Shown here: positions 22,713 to 31,894 of the stretch, piece after piece
How positions within the stretch are numbered: position 1 is the stretch's first letter
Layout: the number at the start of each line of letters is the position of its first letter
NCBI GenBank assembly: GCA_046734455.1
Contig: JBKPRJ010000020.1
Span: 1 to 64,000 of the forward strand
From: DATEOR01 sp046734455
GTDB lineage: Bacteria; Actinomycetota; Thermoleophilia; Gaiellales; Gaiellaceae
DNA: 64,000 nt
Reading direction: 5' to 3'
Translations under genes and position numbers: made by a program
Notes under the pieces: generated by a model
Seen by the model: only the letters and a program-made list of their open reading frames with translations
Database searches by the model: none
What the model was told of the DNA's origin: nothing

Positions 22713-22718
22713 TACGAT
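22713..22718 (+). promoter_or_regulatory. -10 box for mfd
   Basis: TACGAT fits TANNNT and lies 33 bases before the mfd ATG, leaving a leader of about 25 bases that contains the alternative hairpins at 22722-22742. Confidence 0.45.
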
Positions 22719-22721
22719 GAC

Positions 22722-22742
22722 CCCGCGGAACCGCGGGTTCCG
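22722..22742 (+). promoter_or_regulatory. Two mutually exclusive hairpins in the mfd leader
   Basis: CCCGCGG (22722-22728) can pair with CCGCGGG (22731-22737). Alternatively CGGAACC (22726-22732) can pair with GGTTCCG (22736-22742) around a 3-base loop. The two 7-bp stems overlap and cannot form together. The end lies 9 bases before the mfd ATG. Confidence 0.4.
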
Positions 22743-22751
22743 TCGCTCGTC

Positions 22752-25700
22752 ATGGACCAACCGGCACTCAACACCCTCGCCCGCGAGCTCGCCGAGAGCG
22801 AGCGTCTTCGCGAGTTCGTCGCGGCGCCCGCCCCTGCCCGCGTCTCCGAGCCGCTCGTGCCGCTTTTTCTCGCCGCCGTCTTCCTCGAGCGCGGCGGGCC
22901 GCTCGTCGTGGTCTTCCCGGACGACGCCGAGGCGCGCGACGCGGCCGAGGCGGCGGGCTGGTTCCTCGGCGAGGAAAACGTGGGGCTCTTCGCCTCCCGC
23001 GGTGTCCGCTGGGGAAGCGGGCTCGAGCCGCCGCCCCACCTGGTCGGCGAGCGCGCCCGCGCCCTCGAGATCCTCGATGGGGGTGGCCTCGTGTGCGCGT
23101 CGGCGATCGGCGCGGCTGAGGGCGTCCCGCCGAAACACACCCGACCGGAGACCATCCGCCTGCGGGTAGGCGACTCGCCGGGCAGCGAGGAGCTGGTCGA
23201 GCAACTCGCGCTCGCGGGCTACGAGCGTGTGGAGCAGGCCCAGGAGCGCGGACAGTTCGCCGTCCGCGGTGGGATCGTCGACGTCTACCCGTCGACCGGG
23301 CGCGAGCCGGTCCGCCTCGAGCTCTTCGGCGACGAGATCGAATCGCTCCGCGCGTACTCCGCATTCACCCAGCGCACGCTGCACCCGCTCGACGAGGCGC
23401 TGATCCAGCCCGCGGCCGAGCGCCGCTCGGATCTCGTGGAACCTTGGCTCGAGGACGAGCCCCCGCCTCCGCCGGACGACCTCGTCGCTCCGCTTCGCGC
23501 ACCCGATCTCGTCTGGCAGGCGGACGACGCTCGCCGCGCGGTTCAGGAGGAGCTCGGGGCGCAGCTCGGGCTCGGCGAGGCGATCGAGCTGAGCCAGCTC
23601 CCGGCCGGCCAGCGCTACTCCTTCGAGGCGCAAAGACCGGCCGTCGCGGCGAGGGGCCTGTCGGAGGCCGAGCGGGACCTGCTCGCCTTCGTGCGTGGCG
23701 GCAACCGCGTCGTCGTCACGTTCGCGCACCGCGGTGAAGCGCTCCGCACCAAGGGCCTTTTGCGCCGGATCGAGCCGGAAGTCCTCGAGCCGGGAGACCA
23801 GCTGCCCGATGAGGAGGGCCTCTTCTTCGCCGTCGCACCGGCGCGGCGCGGGTTCGTCCTCCGCGACCTCGGGCTCGTCCTTCTCCCTGACACGCAGATC
23901 TTCCGCAAGCGGCCGCCGCGCGCCGACGCGCGCATCGGCCGCGCGCTGCAGAGCTTCGCCGACCTGCGCACCGGCGACTTCGTCGTCCACGAGGACCACG
24001 GCGTCGGGAAGCTCCTTGGCTTCGAGACGAAGACTGTTGCCGGCGTCACGCGCGACTACCTCTTCCTCGGCTTCAAGGGCGACGACCGCCTCTACGTGCC
24101 GCACGAGCAGATCGGCAAGGTGTCACGCTACGTCGGCGCCGACGGCCACGCACCGGCGCTCTCCAAGCTCGGCGGCAAGGCGTGGGACAACATCAAGAGC
24201 CGCGCGCGGGCGGGTGCGCATGAGCTCGCCGGCGAGCTGATCGCCCTGTACGCGCAGCGCCAGCGCGCCGAGGGCACGGCCTTCCCGACCGACAGCGAGC
24301 TCGTCGAGCAACTCGAGGCGAGTTTCCCGTTCGAGGAGACACCGGACCAGCTGACCGCGATCGAAGCGGTGAAAGAGGACCTCGAGGCGCCACGGCCGAT
24401 GGACCGCCTCGTCTGCGGCGACGTCGGCTTCGGGAAGACGGAGGTGGCGGTCCGCGCAGCCTTCGTCGCCGCGGCCAACGGGCGCCAGACGCTCCTGCTC
24501 GCTCCGACGACGATCCTCGCCCAGCAGCACTGGAACACCTTCCGCGAGCGCTATCGCGACTTCCCCGTCGCAGTCGAGCTGGTGTCGCGCTTCCGCAAGC
24601 CGGCGGACGTGAAGAAGGTGCTGGCCGCCTACCGCGAGGGCAAGGTGGACGTCCTGATCGGTACGCATCGGGTCCTCTCCCGCGACGTCGTCCCGAAGGA
24701 CCTCGGCCTCGTGATCGTGGACGAGGAGCAGCGCTTCGGAGTCGCGCAGAAGGAGCTTCTGCGCCAGCTGCGGCTCGAGGTCGACGTGCTCTCGCTCTCC
24801 GCGACGCCGATCCCGCGCACGCTGCACATGTCGCTCGCCGGCCTGCGCGACATCAGCGTCATCGAGACGCCGCCGCAGGGCCGCCGCCCGATCCGCACGC
24901 ACGTCGGCGAGTACGACGAGGATTTGCTCGTCCTCGCGCTGACGCGCGAGGCCGAGCGGGAAGGCCAGTCCTTCTATCTCCACAACCGGGTCGACACGAT
25001 TGAGGAGGCTGCCGATCACATCCGGCAGCTCGTTCCCGACCTCCGTGTGATCGTGGCGCACGGGCAGATGCCGGAGCGGGAGCTCGAGCAGCACATGCTC
25101 TCGTTCCTCGCGGGCGACGCGGACGTGCTCGTCTCGACGACGATCATCGAGTCGGGCCTCGACATCCCGCAGGCAAACACGCTGATCGTCGAGCGGGCGG
25201 ATGCCCTCGGGCTTGCCCAGCTCTACCAGATCCGCGGGCGCGTCGGCCGTAGCGACGTGACGGCGCACGCGTACCTCTTCTATCCGGACGGGCAGGAGCT
25301 CACCGCCGAGGCGCGGGCGCGGCTCGCCACCCTCGCCGACCACACCGAGCTCGGCGCAGGCTTCGCGATCGCCATGCGCGACCTCGAGATCCGCGGGGCG
25401 GGCGACCTCCTCGGGGCCGAGCAGTCTGGCCACGTGGCCGCGATCGGCTTCGAGCTCTACGTCGAGCTCCTCGCCGAGGCGGTCGCCGAGCTGTCAGGAA
25501 CGCGGCGCGCCGCCGGTCGCCCGGTGCGCGTCGAGGCGCAGGTGGACGCCTACGTGCCGGCTGACTACATCCCGGGCGAGGCGCAGAAGATCGATCTGCA
25601 CCGCAGGCTCGCCCTCGCCGAGTCCGAGGACGAGCTGCGGGAGCTCCGCGCCGCCGCGGAGGACCGGTTCGGCCCGGTGCCTGAGCCGGTGGAGCACCTG

Positions 25701-25943
25701 TTCGACATCCAGGAGGCGAAGCTGAAGCTCGCGCGCCTCGGCGCCGACTACCTCGTCTTTCGCTCCGGCCGCGCCGTCGTCGGGCCGCTCGTGCTCGGCT
25801 CGGCAGAGCTGCGCGGACTGCGCGCGCTCGTCGACACCGCGGTCTACTCGAGCGCCCAGAGCGAGGTCACCCTGAGGGGGGACGGGTTCAAGTCAGCGCT
25901 CCGGCTGGTCGATGCTATCCTCGATTTGCGGTTGGCCGCCTAG
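22752..25943 (+). CDS. mfd: Transcription-repair coupling factor Mfd
   Basis: A 1063-residue SF2 translocase that removes stalled RNA polymerase at DNA damage and recruits UvrA. Domains in order: degenerate UvrB-like N-terminal module (about 1-330), RNA polymerase-interacting domain with VVHEDHGVGKLLGFE (about 410-470), helicase motor with Walker A GDVGFGKTEVA (about 555), motif II DEEQRFG (about 657), motif VI QIRGRVGRS, and a C-terminal TRCF regulatory domain. The length is slightly shorter than E. coli Mfd (1148). It is preceded by a leader with competing hairpins. Confidence 0.97.
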   Translation: MDQPALNTLARELAESERLREFVAAPAPARVSEPLVPLFLAAVFLERGGPLVVVFPDDAEARDAAEAAGWFLGEENVGLFASRGVRWGSGLEPPPHLVGERARALEILDGGGLVCASAIGAAEGVPPKHTRPETIRLRVGDSPGSEELVEQLALAGYERVEQAQERGQFAVRGGIVDVYPSTGREPVRLELFGDEIESLRAYSAFTQRTLHPLDEALIQPAAERRSDLVEPWLEDEPPPPPDDLVAPLRAPDLVWQADDARRAVQEELGAQLGLGEAIELSQLPAGQRYSFEAQRPAVAARGLSEAERDLLAFVRGGNRVVVTFAHRGEALRTKGLLRRIEPEVLEPGDQLPDEEGLFFAVAPARRGFVLRDLGLVLLPDTQIFRKRPPRADARIGRALQSFADLRTGDFVVHEDHGVGKLLGFETKTVAGVTRDYLFLGFKGDDRLYVPHEQIGKVSRYVGADGHAPALSKLGGKAWDNIKSRARAGAHELAGELIALYAQRQRAEGTAFPTDSELVEQLEASFPFEETPDQLTAIEAVKEDLEAPRPMDRLVCGDVGFGKTEVAVRAAFVAAANGRQTLLLAPTTILAQQHWNTFRERYRDFPVAVELVSRFRKPADVKKVLAAYREGKVDVLIGTHRVLSRDVVPKDLGLVIVDEEQRFGVAQKELLRQLRLEVDVLSLSATPIPRTLHMSLAGLRDISVIETPPQGRRPIRTHVGEYDEDLLVLALTREAEREGQSFYLHNRVDTIEEAADHIRQLVPDLRVIVAHGQMPERELEQHMLSFLAGDADVLVSTTIIESGLDIPQANTLIVERADALGLAQLYQIRGRVGRSDVTAHAYLFYPDGQELTAEARARLATLADHTELGAGFAIAMRDLEIRGAGDLLGAEQSGHVAAIGFELYVELLAEAVAELSGTRRAAGRPVRVEAQVDAYVPADYIPGEAQKIDLHRRLALAESEDELRELRAAAEDRFGPVPEPVEHLFDIQEAKLKLARLGADYLVFRSGRAVVGPLVLGSAELRGLRALVDTAVYSSAQSEVTLRGDGFKSALRLVDAILDLRLAA

Positions 25944-25955
25944 GCCTTTCTTCCG

Positions 25956-26993
25956 ATGTCCTCTCACATCCGTCGCAACATCTCCCTGCTTCTGCTCGCG
26001 CTGATCGCGGTGCTGGCTGTCGCTGCGTGCGGCGGCGGAGGCTCGAGCTCGGCCGACGTCCCCGAGGGCGCGATCGCCGTCGTCGGCGACAAGACGGTCA
26101 CGAAGGAAGAGTTCGATGCGCTCATCGAGCAGCAGAAGAAGTCCGCCGAGGCGCAGAAGCAGGACTTCCCCGAGGTGGGCACGCCCGAATACGAGGCGGT
26201 GAAGGCGACCGTCGTGAAGGGTCTCGTCGAGCAGAAGGAATGGGAGCTCGAGGGCGAGGCGATGGGCATCAAGGTGACCGACCAGGAGATCGAGACCGAG
26301 CTCGACAAGCTCAAGCAGCAGTACTTCCAGGGCGACCAGCAGAAGTACGAGGCCGAGCTGGCGAAGCAGGGCCTCACCGATGCGCAGGTGCGCGACGAGC
26401 TTCGCACCCGCGTCCTCACGAACAAGATCTACGAGGCGGTGACGAAGAACGTCACGGTCACGGACGCCGACATCAAGGCGTACTACGACAAGAACCCGAG
26501 CCAGTACCAGCAGCCGGCCTCGCGCGAGGTGCGCCACATCCTCGTGAAGAGCGAGGCGAAGGCGCAGCAGCTCCACGACCAGATCCAGGCGGGCGCGGAC
26601 TTCGCGAAGCTCGCGAAGAAGTACACGCAGGACGAGGCGTCGAAGGCCGACGGCGGCAAGTTCACCGCCTTCAAGGGCCGCACGGTCCAGCCGTTCGACG
26701 ACTTCGTCTTCTCGGCGAAGACGGGTGAGCTGTCCGACCCGATCAAGACGGAGTTCGGCTGGCACATCATCGAGGTGCTCTCCGCCGTCAAGCCGGCGAC
26801 GACGACGCCGCTCGACCAGGTGAAGGACTCCATCAAGACGACCGTCTTGCAGACGAAGCAGAACGCGGCGATGAAGACCTGGATCGCGAACCTCCAGTCG
26901 AAGTACGCCGACGACATCTCGTACGCTCCGGGCTATGCCCCCGCGAGCACCGGAACCGACACCAGCGGCGGAACGACCACGGCCACCGGCTAA
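25956..26993 (+). CDS. SurA/PrsA-like peptidyl-prolyl isomerase lipoprotein
   Basis: A 345-residue lipoprotein. The signal peptide ends in the lipobox VAAC (Cys about 27), so the mature protein is anchored on the outer face of the cytoplasmic membrane. A SurA-like N-terminal chaperone region (about 40-170) is followed by a parvulin domain (about 185-285, REVRHILVKSEAKAQQL and EFGWHIIEVL). The C-terminal tail is Thr/Gly-rich. It probably folds exported proteins. It lies 12 bases after mfd and one base before mazG, in the position where mycobacteria carry mazG and lpqU. Confidence 0.88.
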   Translation: MSSHIRRNISLLLLALIAVLAVAACGGGGSSSADVPEGAIAVVGDKTVTKEEFDALIEQQKKSAEAQKQDFPEVGTPEYEAVKATVVKGLVEQKEWELEGEAMGIKVTDQEIETELDKLKQQYFQGDQQKYEAELAKQGLTDAQVRDELRTRVLTNKIYEAVTKNVTVTDADIKAYYDKNPSQYQQPASREVRHILVKSEAKAQQLHDQIQAGADFAKLAKKYTQDEASKADGGKFTAFKGRTVQPFDDFVFSAKTGELSDPIKTEFGWHIIEVLSAVKPATTTPLDQVKDSIKTTVLQTKQNAAMKTWIANLQSKYADDISYAPGYAPASTGTDTSGGTTTATG

Positions 26994-26994
26994 C

Positions 26995-27753
26995 GTGCCG
27001 GACCGCGGCGAGCTCGCGTCCGCCCTCGTCGACCTCCAGGAGCTGGCGGAGCGCCTGCGCCGCGACTGTCCGTGGGACCGGGCCCAGACCGCGGAGACGA
27101 TCGTCCCGCACACCGTCGAGGAGGCCTACGAGGTGGCCGACGCAGCCATGGCGGCCGATGACGCCAAGCTCGTGGACGAGCTCGGCGACCTTCTCTTCCA
27201 GACGTTCTTCCTCGCGCTGCTCCTCGAGGAGCGCGGCGCGGGCGACCTCGCCGCCGTCGCGCGCGCGATCCGCGACAAGCTCGTCCGTCGGCATCCCCAC
27301 GTCTTCGGCGACGGCACCGCCGACACTCCGGGCGCCGTCAAGCAGCGCTGGGAGGAGCTGAAGACCGAGCAGGAAGGGCGGGAGGGGATCTTCCACCACG
27401 TGCCCGAGACGCTTCCGTCGCTCCTCTACGCACAGAAGGTGCAGCGGCGCGCGGCGACGATCGGCTTCGAGTACCCGGACCTCGCCGGAGCGTCGGGAGA
27501 CCTCGACGACGAGGTCGAGGAGCTGCGGGCAGAGCCGAGCGGAAGCGAGCTCGGCGACGTCCTCTTCGCCGCGGTCAACGTCGCCCGCCATCTCGGCGTC
27601 GACCCCGAGCTCGAGCTCCGCCAGGCGAGCCGCCGCTTCGTCGAGCGGGTCGAGCGCGCCGCTGAGCTCGCGGCCGCCGAGGGCAAGGACTTCGCGGGAC
27701 TCGATCTCGCGGAGCAGGACCGCTACTACGACCTCGCCAAGGCCGGCTCGTGA
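26995..27753 (+). CDS. mazG: Nucleoside triphosphate pyrophosphohydrolase MazG
   Basis: A 252-residue protein with two MazG repeats. The first carries the full metal motif: CPWDRAQTAETIVPHTVEEAYE, then ELGDLLFQTFF. The second includes DDEVEEL and ELGDVLFAAVN. It hydrolyses NTPs to NMP and pyrophosphate, clearing abnormal nucleotides. The GTG start at 26995 begins one base after the preceding TAA. GTGA couples it to eno. Confidence 0.94.
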   Translation: MPDRGELASALVDLQELAERLRRDCPWDRAQTAETIVPHTVEEAYEVADAAMAADDAKLVDELGDLLFQTFFLALLLEERGAGDLAAVARAIRDKLVRRHPHVFGDGTADTPGAVKQRWEELKTEQEGREGIFHHVPETLPSLLYAQKVQRRAATIGFEYPDLAGASGDLDDEVEELRAEPSGSELGDVLFAAVNVARHLGVDPELELRQASRRFVERVERAAELAAAEGKDFAGLDLAEQDRYYDLAKAGS

Positions 27754-29021
27754 GCGCAATCACACGCGTTCACGGGCGGCAGATCCTCGATTCGCGGGGG
27801 AACCCGACGGTCGAGGTCGACGTCGAGCTCGACTCGGGCGCCTTCGGGCGCGCGATCGTTCCTTCCGGCGCCTCGACCGGGAAGTTCGAGGCGGTCGAGC
27901 TCCGTGACGGCGGCGGGCCCTGGCTCGGCAAGGGCGTGACGAACGCCGTCGCGAACGTGAACGGCGAGCTTGCCTCGACGCTCCAGGGCATGGACGCCTC
28001 CGACCAGGCGGCCGTCGACTCGGCGCTCATCGATGCGGACGGGACGGCGAACAAGGGACGGCTCGGCGCCAACGCGATCCTCGGGTGCTCGCTCGCCGCG
28101 GCCAAGGCGGCCGCAGCGGATGCCGGCAAGCCGCTCTACGCGTGGATCGGCGGCGACGAGGCGCACGTCCTTCCGGTACCGATGATGAACGTCGTCAACG
28201 GCGGCGCGCACGCGCAGAACTCCATCGACCTGCAGGAGTTCATGATCGTGCCGGCGGGCGCGGACACGTTCGCCGAGGGCCTCCGCGTCGGCGTCGAGGT
28301 CTTCCAGACGCTGAAGGCGCTGCTGCACGAGCGCGGCCTGCCCACAGCCGTCGGCGACGAAGGCGGCTTCGCACCCGACCTCCCGGAGAGCGAGGAGGCG
28401 ATCCGGGTGATCATGGAAGCGGCTGAGCGCGCGGGCCACGCCGACCGGATCGCGATCGCCCTCGACCCGGCGGCGAGCGAGATCTGGCGCGACGGCGCCT
28501 ACCGCTTCGAGGGCCGCGTCGCGAGCCCCGACGAGCTGATCGACTACTGGGAGGGCCTCTGCGACCGCTACCCGATCGTGTCCCTCGAGGACGCGATGGC
28601 CGAGAACGAGTGGGCTGCCTGGCGATCGCTGACCGAGCGGCTCGGCGACCGAGTGCAGCTCGTCGGCGACGACCTCTTCGTGACGAATGTGGATCGATTG
28701 CGCGAGGGAATCGACGAGGGCGTCGCAAACGCGATCCTCCTCAAGGTGAATCAGATCGGGACGCTGACCGAGACGCTCGAGGCGATCGAGCTCGCGCGTT
28801 CGGCCGGCTACGGAACCGTGATCTCGCACCGCTCGGGTGAGACCGAGGACACGACGATCTCCGACCTCGCCGTCGCCACGGGAGCGGGGCAGGCGAAGAT
28901 CGGCGCGCCGTCCCGGACAGACCGGGTGGCGAAGTACAACCAGCTTCTGCGGATCGAGGAAGAGCTGGGGCCGAAGGCGTCCTATCCCGGCTGGGCCGCC
29001 TTCCCGCGCTCCGGGCGCTGA
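27750..29021 (+). CDS. eno: Enolase
   Basis: A 423-residue glycolytic enzyme that converts 2-phosphoglycerate to phosphoenolpyruvate. N-terminal RQILDSRGNPTVEVDV, PSGASTG, MMNVVNGGAHAQNSIDLQEF (Mg and substrate region), SLEDAM, DDLFVTN, LLKVNQIGTLTE (catalytic Lys) and SHRSGETED are all present. The start is the GTG overlapping mazG. Pyruvate kinase follows 35 bases later with its own -10 box, so lower glycolysis genes are adjacent. Confidence 0.97.
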   Translation: MSAITRVHGRQILDSRGNPTVEVDVELDSGAFGRAIVPSGASTGKFEAVELRDGGGPWLGKGVTNAVANVNGELASTLQGMDASDQAAVDSALIDADGTANKGRLGANAILGCSLAAAKAAAADAGKPLYAWIGGDEAHVLPVPMMNVVNGGAHAQNSIDLQEFMIVPAGADTFAEGLRVGVEVFQTLKALLHERGLPTAVGDEGGFAPDLPESEEAIRVIMEAAERAGHADRIAIALDPAASEIWRDGAYRFEGRVASPDELIDYWEGLCDRYPIVSLEDAMAENEWAAWRSLTERLGDRVQLVGDDLFVTNVDRLREGIDEGVANAILLKVNQIGTLTETLEAIELARSAGYGTVISHRSGETEDTTISDLAVATGAGQAKIGAPSRTDRVAKYNQLLRIEEELGPKASYPGWAAFPRSGR

Positions 29022-29043
29022 CGGGAACCTCCCCCGCAGGCGC

Positions 29044-29049
29044 TAACGT
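29044..29049 (+). promoter_or_regulatory. -10 box for pyk
   Basis: TAACGT ends 6 bases before the GTG at 29056; the intervening GGAGGC could alternatively serve as a Shine-Dalgarno if pyk is read from a longer eno transcript. Confidence 0.45.
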
Positions 29050-29055
29050 GGAGGC

Positions 29056-30474
29056 GTGACGCTCGGACGGCGCCGCACGAAGATCGTCTGCACGATCGGC
29101 CCAGCCTCCTCGTCCCGGGAGATGCTCGACAAGCTCGTCGAGGCCGGGATGGATGCCGCGCGGCTCAACTTCTCGCACGGGTCCCATGAGGAGCACGCCG
29201 AGCGCGCGCGTGAGTTCCGCGAGGCGCAGGAGCGCGCCGGCCGGCCTCTCGCCCTCATCGCCGACCTGCAGGGGCCCAAGCTCCGGATCGGCGACCTTCC
29301 GGGGACGGTCACGCTCGCAAGCGGCGACGACGTCTTCCTCTCCGGTGACGGAACCGGGGAGCCCGGCGACCTGCCGGTCAGCCCGCCCGTCCTCGCCGAG
29401 GTGCTCGGGCCGGGCCAGGACGTCCTCATCGACGACGGGCTCGTCCACCTCCAGGTGGAGGAGGTCACGGCCGGGAGGGCACGCTGCAAGGTCGCGGTCG
29501 GCGGCCGCGTGGACTCGCACAAGGGCGTCAACGTCCCGGGCGCGACGATCCCGATCCCGTCGCTGACCGAGAAGGATCTCTCCGACCTCGAGTTCGCGCT
29601 CACGATCGGGGTCGACTACGTCGCGCTCTCCTTCGTGCGCTCGGCGGGGGACATCCGCGCGCTGCGCGAGCTCTTGCAGAGCGCGGGCTCGACGGCGCTC
29701 GTGATCGCGAAGATCGAGAAGGCGGAGGCACTCGAGGAGCTCGAGGCGATCATCGGCGCCTCCGACGCCGTCATGGTCGCGCGCGGGGATCTCGGCGTCG
29801 AGATCGGCCCGGCAGCGGTTCCGCTCGTCCAGAAGCGGATCATCCTGAACGCGCTCGAGCACGGGAAGCCGGCGATCACGGCCACGCAGATGCTCGAATC
29901 GATGATCCATCACGCCGACCCGACGCGCGCCGAGGCGAGCGATGTCGCCAACGCCGTGCTCGACGGCACCTCGGCGCTGATGCTCTCCGGAGAGACGGCC
30001 ATCGGCGAGTTCCCGCTCGAGAGCGTCGTCTACATGGACAGAATCGCCTGCGCGGTGGAGCCGAGCGTGCAGCCGCGCCACGAGCTCGCGCGGGCGGGGA
30101 ACGAGCCGTTCCCGACCGTGGGGGAAGCCATGTCCAACGCCGCCTGCGACATCGCCGAGGTGCTCGGAGCCACCTCGATCCTCGTCCCGACCTACAGCGG
30201 GAGAACCGCCTCGGCGGTCGCGCGCCACCGGCCGCAGCGGCCGATCATCGCCGCAACGCACAAGCGCTACGCTCTTCAGCAGCTCGCGCTGGAGTGGGGA
30301 GTCGTCCCGGCTGAGATCGAGGAGTGCGCCAACGTGGAGCACCTGTGGAGCCGAACCCTCGACGCCGCGCGCTCGACGGGGATCGTCTCGCCGGGCGACC
30401 GGGTGGTCATCACCGCCGGCACCGCCGTGAACGTGCCGGGAACGACGAACGTCATCAAGGTCGAGACCGCCTAG
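29056..30474 (+). CDS. pyk: Pyruvate kinase
   Basis: A 472-residue enzyme producing pyruvate and ATP from phosphoenolpyruvate. N-terminal TKIVCTIGPASSS and ARLNFSHGS; the signature with catalytic Lys and metal-binding Glu is VIAKIEKAEALEELEAII and then GASDAVMVARGDLGVE; ATQMLESMI and MLSGETAIG follow; the C-terminal allosteric domain begins near 350. It has a GTG start with a -10 box six bases upstream. Its position between eno and ftsB differs from mycobacteria, where ftsB follows eno directly. Confidence 0.97.
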   Translation: MTLGRRRTKIVCTIGPASSSREMLDKLVEAGMDAARLNFSHGSHEEHAERAREFREAQERAGRPLALIADLQGPKLRIGDLPGTVTLASGDDVFLSGDGTGEPGDLPVSPPVLAEVLGPGQDVLIDDGLVHLQVEEVTAGRARCKVAVGGRVDSHKGVNVPGATIPIPSLTEKDLSDLEFALTIGVDYVALSFVRSAGDIRALRELLQSAGSTALVIAKIEKAEALEELEAIIGASDAVMVARGDLGVEIGPAAVPLVQKRIILNALEHGKPAITATQMLESMIHHADPTRAEASDVANAVLDGTSALMLSGETAIGEFPLESVVYMDRIACAVEPSVQPRHELARAGNEPFPTVGEAMSNAACDIAEVLGATSILVPTYSGRTASAVARHRPQRPIIAATHKRYALQQLALEWGVVPAEIEECANVEHLWSRTLDAARSTGIVSPGDRVVITAGTAVNVPGTTNVIKVETA

Positions 30475-30518
30475 AGCGAGGCAGGAAGGCGCGGCGGGCG
30501 GTCGAATGTCGGCTGTCC

Positions 30519-30830
30519 ATGGCTCGCCGCCGGCCTTCGCGCTCGAAGCTCGCCATTCGCTGGCTCGGCGCGGCGATCCTCGTCGCGATCGCCCTGTCGT
30601 ACATCCACCCGCTCACCTCTTACCGGCACGCGCAGAAGGAGGTCGCGGAGCGGCAGGCGTCGATTGCTGCGCTCGAGCGAGGTAACCAGGAGCTGACCAA
30701 GAAGCTCTTGGATGCGGGCACGGACGAGTTCGTCGTCCGGGAGGCCAGGCGGCTCGGGCTCGTCCGGGAGGGCGAGCATCTCTTCATCGTGAAGGGCGTC
30801 GGGAGCCCGGAAGACAGGCCGGTACCATGA
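30519..30830 (+). CDS. ftsB: FtsB/DivIC-type septum formation initiator
   Basis: A 103-residue bitopic membrane protein: a basic N-terminus (MARRRPSRSK), one helix (about 15-32), then a coiled coil (KEVAERQASIAALERGNQELTKKL) and the conserved short C-terminal EFVVREARRLGLVREGE. FtsB/DivIC forms part of the FtsQLB divisome complex outside the membrane. The eno-ftsB-DUF501 neighbourhood supports the call. I chose ATG at 30519. The stop is followed four bases later by the DUF501 gene. Confidence 0.88.
   Translation: MARRRPSRSKLAIRWLGAAILVAIALSYIHPLTSYRHAQKEVAERQASIAALERGNQELTKKLLDAGTDEFVVREARRLGLVREGEHLFIVKGVGSPEDRPVP
30823..30828 (+). promoter_or_regulatory. Possible -10 box for the DUF501 gene
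   Basis: TACCAT at the very end of ftsB ends 6 bases before the GTG at 30835. Since the genes are tightly packed, this may be a secondary internal promoter. Confidence 0.35.
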
Positions 30831-30834
30831 TCTG

Positions 30835-31302
30835 GTGGACGACGCGCGAGTCGTCTCTTGGCAGCTCGGGAGACCTGCCCGTCCGTTTCGGGGGGTTGCG
30901 GTCCGCTGTGCGTACGGCTTTCCAGCGGTTACGGAACAGGCGCCCTTCGGAGCTGGCGGAGAGCCCTTCCCAACAACCTTCTATCTAACCTGCCCCTGGC
31001 TCGTTGCGGGGATCTCCCGCGTGGAGGCGGCCGGCGGGGTCGAACGCTACTCGCGCGCCGCGCAGGAAGACACGGAGCTGGGTGAGAGTCTCGCGCGCGC
31101 GGATGCCGAGCAGCGCAGGCTGCGCCCCGAGCTCCCCGTCGGGATCGCCGGAACGCGCAACCGAGAGAACCTCAAGTGCCTCCACGCGCACGCCGCCTTC
31201 GCGCTCGCCCGCCCCGGCTACGAGCTCGGCGAGCGAATCATCGGCGAGGTCGAGGAACGGTGGTGCCCCGACCGGCGTTGTGAGCGCGCCGTCGAAGGGT
31301 AA
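30835..31302 (+). CDS. DUF501 domain protein
   Basis: A 155-residue protein of the actinobacterial DUF501 family, which conservatively follows ftsB. Visible family features are VAVRCAYGFPAV near the start, FPTTFYLTCPWLVAGISRVE and GIAGTRNRENLKCLHAHAAF, with several conserved Cys and His that could bind metal. The biochemical role is unknown. In mycobacteria a Ppx/GppA phosphatase comes next; here a short unknown gene does. Confidence 0.85.
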   Translation: MDDARVVSWQLGRPARPFRGVAVRCAYGFPAVTEQAPFGAGGEPFPTTFYLTCPWLVAGISRVEAAGGVERYSRAAQEDTELGESLARADAEQRRLRPELPVGIAGTRNRENLKCLHAHAAFALARPGYELGERIIGEVEERWCPDRRCERAVEG

Positions 31303-31305
31303 CGT
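31300..31305 (+). promoter_or_regulatory. Possible -10 box for the 31312 gene
   Basis: TAACGT ends 6 bases before the ATG at 31312 and overlaps the DUF501 stop. Confidence 0.4.
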
Positions 31306-31311
31306 CCGCGC

Positions 31312-31629
31312 ATGCCCAGCCTCGCGCTCGCCCGGCACCAGTGGGCGGAAGGAAAACGCCTGCTCGACGCCGCGGGCGACGACACCGCGCGGTCGCGCCA
31401 CCTGCTCGTCCTCGTCGAGGCGGTGGAGGACGAGCTCGCCAGGAGGGTGGGCCAGACGTTCAGTCTGGCCGAGCTCGCGCAGGCCTACGGCGGTTCGGAG
31501 GACTGGGCGCGCGACGTGATCGTGGCCTCCATGCCTGCGCGCTCGCGGGCGGGCATCAAGGACACGGCTCTCGTGCTGGACGCCGCGTTCGCGCTCTACG
31601 CACAGGGCGCGAGCGATTACCGTCCCTGA
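31312..31629 (+). CDS. Conserved-looking helical hypothetical protein
   Basis: A 105-residue, mostly alpha-helical, soluble protein (MPSLALARHQWAEGKRLLD at the start; FSLAELAQAYGGSEDWARDVI in the middle, which looks like a helix-turn-helix-type segment; ASDYRP at the end). I do not recognise the family. A TAACGT box ends six bases before the ATG, and the gene is one base away from the next, suggesting joint expression with the small membrane protein that follows. Confidence 0.65.
   Translation: MPSLALARHQWAEGKRLLDAAGDDTARSRHLLVLVEAVEDELARRVGQTFSLAELAQAYGGSEDWARDVIVASMPARSRAGIKDTALVLDAAFALYAQGASDYRP
31618..31623 (+). promoter_or_regulatory. Possible -10 box for the 31631 gene
   Basis: TACCGT ends 7 bases before the GTG at 31631, inside the end of the preceding gene. 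Confidence 0.35.
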
Positions 31630-31630
31630 C

Positions 31631-31894
31631 GTGTCCGACCTCGATTCCACCGAACGCGCGCGCGAGCGCGAACGAGAGCGGGCGCGGGCCCGCCGCTCGC
31701 GCAATCGCGGCCGGGCGCTCGTCTGGCTGATACGGCTGGTCGTCGCGGCGGTCGTCTTTTTCGCGGGCCTCGCCGTCGGGCGGGCCCTCGAGAGCGGCGG
31801 CGAGAGCGCGCACACGAACACCACCGTCCGGACGCTCGAGGTCACGACCCTCACGCCGCAGGAAACCGTGACCGTCACGGTTTCGAGCCCTTGA
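31631..31894 (+). CDS. Small bitopic membrane protein, unknown function
   Basis: An 87-residue protein with an unusually Arg/Glu-rich cytoplasmic N-terminus (repeating RERERERARARR), one membrane helix (about 31-52) and a Thr-rich outside tail (ending TVTVTVSSP). The architecture suggests a membrane anchor with a short wall-exposed tail. No family is recognised. The GTG start is one base after the preceding stop. Confidence 0.6.
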   Translation: MSDLDSTERARERERERARARRSRNRGRALVWLIRLVVAAVVFFAGLAVGRALESGGESAHTNTTVRTLEVTTLTPQETVTVTVSSP

